Of a stretch of 64,000 bases of DNA, positions 23,001 to 32,273 are shown piece after piece. Position numbers and translations under genes: made by a program. Numbering within the stretch: the stretch's first letter is position 1; every line of letters begins with the position of its first letter. The notes under the pieces are model-generated. The model searched no databases. It saw nothing but the letters and a program-made list of their open reading frames with translations, and was not told the DNA's origin. Origin of the DNA: Asterochloris sp. CNOR1 (Eukaryota; Chlorophyta; Trebouxiophyceae; Trebouxiales; Trebouxiaceae); the NCBI GenBank assembly GCA_963969365.1, contig OZ017749.1, forward strand, positions 1,364,001 to 1,428,000, read 5' to 3'.

Positions 23001-24600
23001 CACCTGCTCATTGCCAGTGCCTGTGGCCAAGGCATCAGTGCTGAGCAACGAGTGGCCCTCGAGGACACAGGCCTTGCTGGGAGGGGACTTTGCTTTAACT
23101 CAATGCTGTGGATGGCAGGCCTCTGCACAAGTGACTATCTTGCCCATCTAAAGTGCCTGCCTCTTCTGCACATGGTGGTGCACGTCTTGAACACCTCTGA
23201 TGTAGCTAGTTTAGTTTTGAAGGTTACGCTCCACCCCTGCAGATCCGGGTGGTGCGCATCTTCAACACCTATGGGCCCCGTATGGCACTGGACGATGGCC
23301 GCGTTGTGAGTAATTTTGTGGCCCAAGCCCTCATGGACCAGCCCCTCACCGTGTATGGGGATGGCCAGCAGACACGCTCCTTCCAGTATGTGTCTGATCT
23401 CATCAGGGGTGAGGCTGGGTGGTGCATTTCTGCGCAGTCTTACTCATTTGCCCAGAATGCACATGCCTTCAGCAGCTCCTCATCAGAAGGCCCTAAGATT
23501 CCTCAGAGTGATGGTAGCTTGTGCCAGGCTGCACCGCCACTCACTGTGATGGAGACAGCCACCAAACCAGATCCTTCCAGTGGGTGTCTTCAGGGGTGTG
23601 GCTGGGTGGCGCCACTCTGCCCAACATCTCTGCACAGCCACTCTGTGGCCCCAGATTGTGCGTGCAGTCTGTCGCAGGGCACTTCCACAGTGTCCATTGT
23701 GCTCCTGTCCCCTGCGGTATTGTCACACCCTTCCAGGATTGCGGTGGGCCTTCAACTGACACAGTCTTCCAAGTTTTTTACGCTGATATTGCTAGAAACT
23801 GCCTGCAGGGTTGGTGGCCGTGATGGATGGCCCTGAGACTGGTCCCTTCAACGTAGGCAATCCCACTGAGTTCACGATGCTGGAGCTGGCAGAGGTGGTC
23901 AAAGAGGTTGTCAACCCCCATGCAAAGATTGTGTACAAGGAGAACACTGCAGACGACCCATCTAAGAGGAAGCCAGACATCACCAAGGTCTGTCGGCCTG
24001 TCTGGAATACGAGGCTCGAGGAAGGGTTTCCAGGTCCACTGTGAGGGATTCAGCTGCAAGCTGTGACAGTCTTACTGGGTCCTGCAGCCTGCTAGCAGCC
24101 GGCAAGCGCATTGCAAGCAATCAAATTCCAGGATGACATGGGGGATTGGCCATGCCAACACGTGCCAGCCTGCTCAAACAGAACTTCAAGGCCTGTCAAG
24201 GATGCTGTGGCTGTGCTGCCACTGCCTCTGTTGTGAACAGGCCATTGCTGATCTGAAAGTCCTCCACGCTGCAGGTCAAGAAGGCTCTGGGGTGGGAGCC
24301 AAAGGTCTCTCTGCGTGAAGGGCTGGCACTCATGGTTGAGGACTTTGCCAAGAGGCTAGGGTGAGAGATTGCTATTGTCAGCATTGTAGATGTATCTGCC
24401 ATATGTTGACCCTGCACGCATTGCCTGGCAGCAACACAGCACATCTGCCTGCCTGGTGTCTGGCTCTTGTTGCAGATAATGACACCTTTGTCCCAGCACG
24501 TGCTCTCCATCTGCATGGCACCAACCTCAACCTTTTCTGCCTCTGCAGGGTATCTGTGAAGAACAACCCTGAGGACACCCTAAGAAAACTTCAATCGTGA
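20040..24600 (+). CDS. UXS: UDP-glucuronate decarboxylase (UDP-xylose synthase), cytosolic type
   Basis: Converts UDP-glucuronate to UDP-xylose by an NAD-dependent oxidation/decarboxylation. Nine exons join in phase: 20040-20078, 20201-20350, 20974-21137, 21575-21680, 22700-22843, 23243-23408, 23809-23987, 24275-24360 and 24549-24600. Motifs in order: [10 protein letters not shown] (NAD-binding GxxGxxG), [38 protein letters not shown] (catalytic YxxxK), [10 protein letters not shown], and [18 protein letters not shown]. The C terminus ([26 protein letters not shown]) fits short-chain dehydrogenase UXS proteins. There is no N-terminal membrane anchor, so this is the soluble class, like plant cytosolic UXS. 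The start ATG at 20040 leads a 13-codon exon. Its substrate is the product of the dehydrogenase at 36154-40698 on the same strand. Confidence 0.93.
21660..22290 (+). repeat. Donor-echo array in UXS intron 4 (period about 75-85 bp)
   Basis: The exon end CTCATCAGCTCCACATCTGAG (donor boundary 21680/21681) is echoed through the intron as CTTATCAGCTCCACCGC (21745), CTTATCAGCTCCACCAGCA (21895), CCATCAGCTCGCTTATC (22121) and CTCATCTGCTCCACCAGG (22200). The AGCTCC core starts at 21666, 21751, 21901, 22125 and (as TGCTCC) 22206. Gaps of 85, 150, 224 and 81 are close to 1, 2, 3 and 1 times 75-85 bp. Confidence 0.65.
22592..22740 (+). repeat. Pseudo-exon copy of UXS exon 5 start
   Basis: The acceptor plus first codons of exon 5 (boundary 22699; [13 protein letters not shown]) has a diverged copy 105 bp upstream (boundary 22594) that could encode [13 protein letters not shown]. 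About 24 of 39 bases agree without gaps. Only the downstream copy joins a conserved exon. Confidence 0.65.
23335..23620 (+). repeat. Donor-spanning copy of UXS exon 6 end (187 bp apart)
   Basis: The exon end and donor (GGATGGCCAGCAGACACGCT, CCTTCCAGTATGTGTCT, then GGGGTGAGGCTGGGTGG; boundary 23408) recurs in the intron at 23548-23610 with GGAGACAGCCACCAAACC, CCTTCCAGTGGGTGTCTTC and GGGGTGTGGCTGGGTGG (boundary 23595). A decayed intermediate lies near 23500. Confidence 0.75.
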
Positions 24601-24902
24601 CTGGTTCTCCAACCCTCTACATGCTTCAGTCTCCTGGCTCAGTAGTGCTTTATAATTCGTGCGCTGAAGCTCAACATAAGCTGTGATGCCCACCCTTTCC
24701 AAGCCACAGCATTGCACTTTTCCCCCGCCTTGTATATGCAAGACCTTGAATGCGTCTTCATTGCCGTGCAATTGTGTGGCTCTGTTGCTGAAAGCCTTCT
24801 ATTTGGTTTGTTTTCCAGCACAGCACCTGGCCAGCAACATGTACCATGTACACTGAACACTTGACACAGCACACTTAGGCCGTGAATGAGGGTGGTGTCG
24901 CA
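24601..24902. other. Intergenic, 3' of UXS
   Basis: AT-richer than the genes around it. No gene supported; 3' flank of UXS and downstream side of the Cas1-like fragment. Confidence 0.4.
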
Positions 24903-25025
24903 TGGAGCCAGGTAGGTTGCGCAGGATCACCCAGAGCGTGATGGGGATCCAGGAGGTGTATGGGTGCACTGCATTGTACTTTCACTTAGGCAGCACATAG
25001 ATGGTCTTGTACCACCATGTGAGAG
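24903..25025 (-). pseudogene. Broken Cas1p/RWA-type polysaccharide O-acetyltransferase fragment
   Basis: After an acceptor-like GCGCAG (boundary 25025) the minus strand reads ALTWWYKTIYVLPK, then an in-frame TGA at 24982-24984, then KYNAVHPYTSWIPI and TLWVILRNLPG. In Cas1p/RWA/CASD1 proteins this region reads W-Y, K, about ten residues, Y-N-x-x-H-P-Y-T-S-W-I-P-I, then L-R-N, with a sense codon at the TGA position. The match stops after the LRN motif and the expected following helix is missing. The fragment is therefore truncated and interrupted. Upstream, the minus strand to 25250 has a hydrophobic open stretch (LLLTLALACNAV) that could be a decayed membrane exon. The family adds O-acetyl groups to cell-wall or capsular polysaccharides in the Golgi. 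An intact gene with unusual splicing is less likely. Confidence 0.5.
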
Positions 25026-25250
25026 CTGCGCAGACAGCTGAAGGTCAGGGCAAGGAGCCAGGTCAGACAATATGCAAGGGGAAAGCAACGCTGACTGCCA
25101 ACCAGGTGTAGCGTGCAAAGCAGCAGGTGCATGATTGCCAGATGTGGAGGCCACACAGACAGCATTGCATGCCAGGGCCAGGGTCAGAAGCAACTGCTTG
25201 TGCTTGAAGTAAGCAGCCACAGCCGTAAGGCTGTATCTGGTGGCAGACAA

Positions 25251-26061
25251 GGCAGCTAGCAGGCACCTGCTTGACTCCTCTCATGGCTCATGAGCACACT
25301 GCCACCTGGAAGCTGCCCAGGGACGAGTGGTGGGAGCCGCACTGATGCATGGAGTTAGTAGTATGGACTGAGCTAAGCAGGTTCAGGCCCAGGGCTAAGC
25401 CAACACGACATGCGTCGTCGTGCATCGTACGGCAAACGGCAAACGTCTTCTTTCTTTCCGACAGGGGTCAGATCTGACGGCAAAAGTCAGGTTAAAGTAA
25501 CAGTTGCTGCAACAGCTGCAAGCCAAGGCCCCACTGTTTGACCACGAGGGCCTCAGGTCGACCAGGTGGGCCACCACAAAAGGCATCACAAAAAACCCAG
25601 CCAGCCTAAGGTGCATGCCAAAGGTGCATGCCTAAGGTGTTGTAGGCAGCCACTGCCTGAGAGCAGTCCCTGGTCAGGGGACAAGGCATACAGTCAGTCA
25701 ATGGCCAAGTTCAGGTTCACGCCCCTTGTGCCTGTGGGACTGCTAGGCGGACCCCCACGGGTTGTGGGTCAGCAGCTGCCGCTGCAAAGCCCTGCATGCC
25801 TCCCCTGCCCAACACTTGCAAATTTCAGGCAAACAAAGCGGCCTTTCAGCCCTGTGACTTCCTGGTTGGCCACTGGCTTGCGTTTGGACTGACCAGCTCC
25901 GTGCTCTGCAGGGTTGCGAGCAGGCTCCTGGAACCCAAAGGCAGAGGATTGAAGTAGTGGCCAGGCCTCAGGTGTGGGTCTAGGCAGCTGGGTCTGCTGC
26001 ATCTGAGTTGATCTGCAGGCCACAAGTCCCCAATGGTGCAGGGACAGATAGGCCAACCTCC
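25251..26061. other. Intergenic, 5' flank of DUF3431 gene
   Basis: No gene recognised. A locally unusual stretch at 25400-25500 has several CG-containing repeats (ACGGCAAACGGCAAACG) next to an AT-richer patch, which may be promoter sequence. Confidence 0.35.
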
Positions 26062-26889
26062 ATGAGCTTCCTGGAACGACTGTGCACATGGCTTGCTGTG
26101 CTCACCATCGTGGGTGCGGCCAGTCACAGGAGCCTTGAAATCGTGATTGCCAAGCACCACAAGCCCACCAGCGTGCTCTTGCCGTGGCTCAAGGAGCTGA
26201 CCACGCTGGAGGCCATCGACGACATCTACACCACGGTACTCATATTCAACAAGGATGAAGAGTTTCGTCCTAACATCGAGTACGAGATGCGTCAGGAGCT
26301 CAACCTGGCGGTGCCCCTGCACGTTCAGCAGCTGCCAAACGTGGGGAGAGAGGTGGAGACATTCCTGAGATACATTGTCCACCGCTACAACAACCTGCCC
26401 ACACATGTCCTGTTTGTGCAAGATGAGCCTCACCACACTGGTGACCTGCTTGGTGGGGTCCAAGGCACCTTCAAGCCAGACACAGAGTATCTTGCCCTCA
26501 ACTTACTCACAACAAGGATGACAGCAAGTGGTGATGAGTGGCAGCAGTTTGAGCCCCACGTCGTGCCCTACTTGTGGGCAGTCAGCACCCAGACGTTCTT
26601 CCCTCACGATGGGTACCTGGCCTCATATACGTCACAGTTCCTGGTGTCTAAGAGCAGAATTTTGCACAGGCCCTTGTCAGCCTACAAGTTTTTGCTTAAT
26701 GTCTTTCATCAACCTGTCGCTGACCCCATGTTGCCAGATACAGAGCTAGCTGGCTACGTGATTGAAAGGCTGTGGACTGCATTGTTTGACTGCTGGGATG
26801 TGGAGAGCTTCCATTGTGTGAAAGGCCACTTTTCTTCATCAAGCATACCAGAGCCATGGATTGTGCACCCTGACCCCGCACGTCCCTGA
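26062..26889 (+). CDS. DUF3431 family protein, intronless, secretory
   Basis: A single uninterrupted frame of 275 codons, unlike every other gene here. The start at 26062 gives MSFLERLCTWLAVLTIVGAA, a good signal peptide or signal anchor; an upstream in-frame start (26008) would bury it. The body has the DUF3431 signature LPNVGREVETFLRYIVHRY, then LPTHVLFVQDEPHH, and later aromatic-rich motifs (FFPHDGYLASYTSQFLVSKS). DUF3431 proteins occur in fungi and algae, are secretory, and resemble glycosyltransferases in layout, but I know of no proven activity. The frame is intact to the stop. The absence of introns suggests a retroposed or recently gained gene. It lies between UXS and the sugar-nucleotide-type transporter. 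Confidence 0.8.
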   Translation: MSFLERLCTWLAVLTIVGAASHRSLEIVIAKHHKPTSVLLPWLKELTTLEAIDDIYTTVLIFNKDEEFRPNIEYEMRQELNLAVPLHVQQLPNVGREVETFLRYIVHRYNNLPTHVLFVQDEPHHTGDLLGGVQGTFKPDTEYLALNLLTTRMTASGDEWQQFEPHVVPYLWAVSTQTFFPHDGYLASYTSQFLVSKSRILHRPLSAYKFLLNVFHQPVADPMLPDTELAGYVIERLWTALFDCWDVESFHCVKGHFSSSSIPEPWIVHPDPARP

Positions 26890-27479
26890 AGTGTAATGGC
26901 TACCATGTGTTGCAAACTCGCCCAGGCACTGATGCACAGCGCAGGTATGGCACAATGCCGTGTCCAAGCACGGAGCTACAACTGATCAAGCCTGGGCTGA
27001 TACACTGCTGTGTGCCACCATGGATATGAGCGCGCTTGTACCACATGTGAACAAAGGCTGGGGCAGCCTCCTGCACTTGCTCAGCCCTCATCTCTGTACG
27101 TCTAGGAGAGCTGAATGCACGTGTCTTTGAGCAGACTGTGGCGTTTGATTTAGGGTACCTGAGCCTGCTGCTGCAGTTAGGTGTGGGGGTGCGCATTGGA
27201 AACATGCATAACCATGTGGACATGGCAGCTTTTACACTTTGCTGTACACGGGGACTGGCACAACATCATAACAGCCAACACTGAAGAACTTGCTACATCT
27301 AGGGACTGGCACAGCGTTGTTCAGCAAAGACCCACACACCTTGTTATAGGTAGAGCCTGGCGCAACGCCGTGGTAGTCAAATGCTACATAGCTCACTGCA
27401 TATAGGACAAGGCATAGCATGTTGCCAGCAAAAGCTTCTACAGCTTGATGCTGGAAGGGGATGGCCCAGCATCGTGCCA
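26890..27479. repeat. Degenerate GACTGGCACA repeats
   Basis: No gene supported. Between 27249 and 27480 a loose repeat recurs: GGGGACTGGCACAACATC (27249), GGGACTGGCACAGCGTTG (27302), GAGCCTGGCGCAACGCCG (27354) and GGGATGGCCCAGCATCGTGC (27459). The first three are 53 and 52 bp apart. Confidence 0.55.
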
Positions 27480-29600
27480 GCAATCATGGCAAACGGGCAT
27501 GGCAGATGGGGCGCTGAGTCAGTGCTGAACAGCATGCAGGATGGCCTGAGGGCCATGGCAGCGCAGCTGCATGAGAGGACAAGGATCACGCCACCCACAC
27601 ATCTGGACACAAAGTACACACACCAAAACATCATGATGTCCCATAAAGTGCCAGCTCACCTCAGCCTGGCCTCACAAAGGGCGTCCAAGCTGGCTTGCGT
27701 ATGCTGCCGCATGTCCCGCAGATGCACCCACTCCAGCAGAGCTGCATCAGTGTACGAGTCTGCTCAGTAAGACCCCGGTGTTGACTGACTGCGCACAATG
27801 GCCTGGCACCGTCTAAAGCCCCGTACACCGTGTCCAGTGACTCAACGGCCTGGATAGCTTGCAAAGCATGCTCAAACAGGTCTACATGCATGCGCATGCT
27901 ATGCATCATGACACCCACAGGCAGTGCTGTAAGGAGGCCTTAACACAAAGCGCTTTTTATCTGTGCTAGTCAGCTGATTTCAGGTGACCAATTGGGTGTA
28001 CAGTGCATGCAGCCTGCATACATTGCCCAGGAATCATACCTGTCCAGGCGGCTATACAGGGCACCATGTCAATCAAGTGAATCAGGCACACCGGCATGCA
28101 AGCTCCCCAGCTATACTCTGGGCAACTGTGATGTCCTTGGTCAACAGTCGTTTGGCTGGCAGGTGCAGTTCCATGAAAGACAGTAGCTGCTTGAAGTGCC
28201 CCTTGACTTTGTCGTGCTGGCTGCTGCTCCAAAGCGCATTCTTGTGAGCTCCAGCAGGGGCATGGACACTGCCCTCTTGGACACTGTCCTCTAAGCAGAT
28301 GTAACGCATAGCATCTGGGAAGATGAGGCAGTGGCAGCCTGTGTTGAAACCATCCAAGAGGGTCTGCAGTAGATGCAGTGGCTGGGCTCCAGAGCAACAG
28401 TGACCACAAAAGCGCACCACGGGCACGCTTGCAATCATTCTGGTGGAGTTACATGGCAGCCTCTTTAACCAGAATTACTACGAGCTCTGTGCAGCTGTGG
28501 CGCAATCCCACAAGCCTGCTGCATTACTGACTGCTGCCCATCCACCCGCCAAGTCCTTGAACATTGGAGCACAACACTGCCGGTGAGTGTAATCCCTGCC
28601 AAGCTGACTTAAAGAAGCCTGCCAGCAGCATCCTGAAGGCACCTGCAGCCCTGCTGAGGTGCAGAATGTCTGACAGGGTGCTGACAGTGACAGCTTGGAT
28701 GCAGCCGCTGCTCTACATTCTGGATTATAATAGCAGAGGCCAGCATTGCTACTCTACTGTCACATGTGGCCGCCATGTCGACAGCAAGGCCATAGCGCTC
28801 ACCGTGTCAGGTGTGTGCAAGGAGTACTTATCAAGTCTCCGGCTGGCCTTTGGATGGTTGTCCTTGTCCATGAGGTCCTTGGTGCCTTCAATGACCTGCA
28901 GCCATACCACTAGATGGGGTTCCTTTGGTCAGAATTTCTGGCCACTATATCATCACTGGGAAGGTGTGTGCAGCGGCACTTTGCCCAGTATGATGCCTGC
29001 TTCCAGCAGAACGAAGTCACTAACTTAGCCTGACAGACAGTCTGGACAGCCCAACAGCTTTGAGGTGCCACGTTCATACATTTGAGGGACTGAGCAGTAT
29101 TCTCACCTGCCGCTTTTTAGCTGCTATCCTTTGCCTAAAGGCCTTCCGCGCGGATATTGTGCATCTCGCGATGGTGCACCAGGGTCCAGGTATACAATAT
29201 CTAGCTAGCCAGTGCTTGACATCGAGCATGGCGTTAGGGCCCTTGCGGTCAGCTATCCAGAACGCCAAGACTCAGAGCTTGCGGCAATTTGCACACAATG
29301 TGCCTCAGGCAGTGCTGATATGTAGCAGCATGGCTTACTAAGGGTTGGCCTCCCTCCAGAGTGCCAGGATGATTGTCATGCTGGCCACGTCTGCATCCTG
29401 ACAAGTATTTCCTGACAAGTATAGTACTCTCACCCCAAGTTCCGAGGTAGTGTATGCTGACTGCAGAAGTCCGGCCTGCACAGGCAGTGGATTCACCTTA
29501 TTAACGCCATCATGCAGCATGACAACAGCAAGCTGTTTTATGGCGAGGACATGTGCTGATGCCATCCCAGCAAAGAAGCAGGAGTTCATAGCTGGGATGC
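27480..29600 (-). CDS. Unidentified minus-strand multi-exon gene or relic
   Basis: Two stretches look like real exons on the minus strand. About 27910-27803 encodes LPVGVMMHSMRMHVDLFEHA then LQAIQAVESLDTVYGALD up to a GT donor. About 27759-27660 encodes SYTDAALLEWVHLRDMRQHT and QASLDALCEARL up to a GTGAGC donor. Joined, they give one helical, Leu/Ala-rich reading frame. Other coding-like parts are 28390-28120 (LLDGFNTGCHCLIFPDAMRY, KVKGHFKQLLSFMELHLP), about 29200-29105 (RQRIAAKKRQ before a GTGAGA donor, with an apparent one-base frame break just upstream) and 29580-29510 (HVLAIKQLAVVMLHDGVNK before GTGAAT). I cannot name a family. The frame break suggests it may be decaying. Confidence 0.35.
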
Positions 29601-31780
29601 CGACATGAGAGCAAGGGTCTCAAACAGACAGCTAACACTTCTACTCCAGCCAAAGCTAGGAGCAATCACCTTCTTGCTGCGTGCAATCTCATGCAGGACA
29701 TCTGAAGACTTTCTGAACCACAGCTGAAGCTGGACAGAAAGCTAATCAATACTCACGACATTGTTGAGACACTGTGGCTGCCTCAGTATACCACAGATGC
29801 CCAGCTGAGCAATGCTTTGCAAAAGGGTCAGCAGCTAGCTACAGTCAGCAAGTACAGAAAGAGAGGCCAGTTGCACAAGGCATCTGCCAGAAGCTCACCT
29901 GAGCACTAGTGCTGTAAGAAGCATTAAGCTCAGCTGTCCTGTGACAAGGCGAAGGCTGTTGCTGCTGCAGCTGATTGTTGAATGCCTGCCTTCTGCAGCA
30001 TGGAAGTGGCCTGCAGTGTCTCAGGCAGCTCTGCTGGCACTGCAATCCCCCTGCTGGCCTACCTCGGTGAGCCAGTGAAGCCACAGGCTTCACAGCTGAT
30101 GACAGGCACAACCTGTAACCTTTCTATGTTGCTGCAGCCTGCAAATGCCTCAGTTGAGCTTCTCATCGGGCAGAGAGTCCAGCAAACCGAGGTTGATGTG
30201 CTGCTTGATGCGGTTTACCATCACCCACTACCACATTGCTGAATGAAGCTCACTGTCGCGTTCTCTGTGCGTGAGTGATGTTGTTGACTTACTCCTAGGT
30301 CATACTTGCCAACCAACACTGTGTGGTGCGGGTGAGGTTGTGGTGGCGCAGCAGGGCCTGGGGAACCAGCCTGTGCAGCAGGCACCTGAGGCTGAGGTAC
30401 CACTGCAGCAAAGCTGATTACAGCTGCTAAGGGTCGAACATGCCGCAACAGGTTGCCAACAAAAGCTGCAGAATGGGCTGCCATGCTTTGGCAACAGGGA
30501 CCGTAGGCTGGGCTCAGGTAAGCTGAGTCTAGCACGCTGCCAATGTCACGCACCGCCCCTCATCCTGCTGCACTGGTTGGTCAGAGGGGCCAGGGCTGTC
30601 GACCAGGCCTATGCTCAGTGAGCAGTCTGGCCAGAGCATGGACAGCGGCTGACATGAAGGAGTCTGGGGACCGCAACATGGCATTGCTACCTTTGCAGCA
30701 GCTGAGTTGTTTGCTGGGAGCCGCCCCGCTTGATGCAATTGCTGAAGGATTGGGGGGTTGACAAGGGCACTGGAGTGAGCCTCCTTACAGTCCTTCCCTG
30801 GACACACTTATGCCCTTTGTCATCCTGGTGCTCTTGCAGGCCTGTACCATCGGCACCTGCATCGATGAAGATTGCAGCCATGTCCGGCATGACTGGCGGT
30901 CACATATTCTGGCCTGCATCCCCTCAGTCCTGCTGTGTGAAATGTAGCATTGCGCTGCTCATGCTCAGGTTGTCACAGCAGGCACTGTCGGTCTCAGTAG
31001 CCTTCTTAGACCACTTGGCAATTTGCCACTCCTGGTGCCTTGACATATGGCAGTTTGCTACTCCTTGCAGGCAGCCTGAGCTGTCTTTAACAAGCTGGTT
31101 GTCAAGCAACCCCTGGGAAGCCTTGCAATCAACTCATGCCACACATTCTTTCTGCACGCAGAGGAGTTGCATTGGTCCCTGGCAAAGATTGTCCACTTGG
31201 AAAGCACTGCATGTCAGCGCACCTCCTCTGTGTCCTTTGCATCAGAAGTCAATGCACCCTAGGATTCAGGCTTGGCCGCGTGACAGGCTTGCACCCGATA
31301 CCCAGCAAATCTGCTTAGCCTTGAGGACCCTGCAGCAATGCTGCTACACAGCAGACTTGAAGTGGACAGGTTGCTGTAACAAAACAGCAGCTATGCAAGC
31401 AGCACCTGACTGGGAAAGCAGCAGATCAGACAATGCGACCATGCTCAAACCTGACAGTAGCTGTGATCCTGGCCTGCTGCTCAGCAGTTCCAACGACAGC
31501 ATTGAAGTGCACCCAGGCATGCAGCCTTTAATGCACCCAGCAGGGCGTGTCTAGTTGAGACCCGCTACAGCTTCCGCTATGTGCGCTGGCTGGTGCTGTC
31601 TTCTGATGTTGTTGGAACCGGGCGTATTCTTCCTCTTGAGCTGCGGGCCATGTGATGCAGGCTCTTTGCAAACGGCATCCTGCCTGCCACAGGCAGCTCA
31701 GCAATGATGCAGTAAGCCTCACCCTTCTTGGCCCTGCTGGCCTCAGTCATGCAACACTTGAGGCATGAGGCGGCTGGCAA
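29601..31780 (-). other. Possible upstream exons of the unidentified minus-strand gene
   Basis: Weak coding signals on the minus strand at about 31760-31600 (TEASRAKKGEAYCIIAELPV, AGRMPFAKSLHHMARSSRG), 30490-30310 (Pro/Ala-rich, low complexity) and 30870-30800. No conserved domain seen. The 825-base plus-strand open frame at 30730-31554 has a composition typical of chance frames (many Cys, Trp and Ser) and is not called. A short repeat (TTGGCAATTTGCCACTCC at 31015, ATGGCAGTTTGCTACTCC at 31047) lies inside. Confidence 0.2.
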
Positions 31781-31984
31781 CTGCAGTTGTCTGGGGCACG
31801 GCTGCTGGCTGCAGCATGCAATGCTTGCACGGGACTGTCATGTCATCAGGTAGCCCAGCTGGCCTGCAAATGGCGGTGCCGGCAGATTATGCACATGCTC
31901 CACAATATGGTATGCTCAGCCGCCAGAGGCAGCCACAAAGCCTCTGTGACACGGCGTGTAGCCCGCGTGGACATGTTGAGCCCC

Positions 31985-32050
31985 CACAAAAGCCTCTTGT
32001 GTACATTCATTGAGGCCCCACAAGAGCCTCTTGTGTACATCCAGTAAGAG
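31985..32050 (+). repeat. 34-bp tandem duplication
   Basis: AGCCTCTTGTGTACAT occurs at 31991 and 32025 within two adjacent units, each preceded by a CCCCACAA string. The region between 31781 and 32273 otherwise shows no gene and includes the 5' flank of the transporter. Confidence 0.75.
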
Positions 32051-32273
32051 GTCAGGAGACAGCATACGCCTGCCAGCCCCTGTTCAGCTTTGCAAGGCGC
32101 GCCCCACAACCGCAACTGCCAACGTACGCAACCTCCGATAGGTCACCCAAGCAGTTTGAAACCACGCTGAGCTGAAAAGTCCTTGTTTGTTGCTCTGGAG
32201 AAGATAGCTGTCTGATATCTGAACAGGCGTGTACGGCGTGTCAGTCCATAGTGGCCAATCCGGCTGGGTGACC

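Noticed and set aside
24982-24984. In-frame TGA as a recoded (selenocysteine) codon
   Set aside because: The homologous position in the Cas1p family is not a cysteine or redox site, and the rest of the domain is missing, so decay is simpler.
30730-31554. 274-codon plus-strand open frame
   Set aside because: Rich in Cys, Trp, Ser and His with no conserved motif. Looks like a chance frame in GC-rich DNA.
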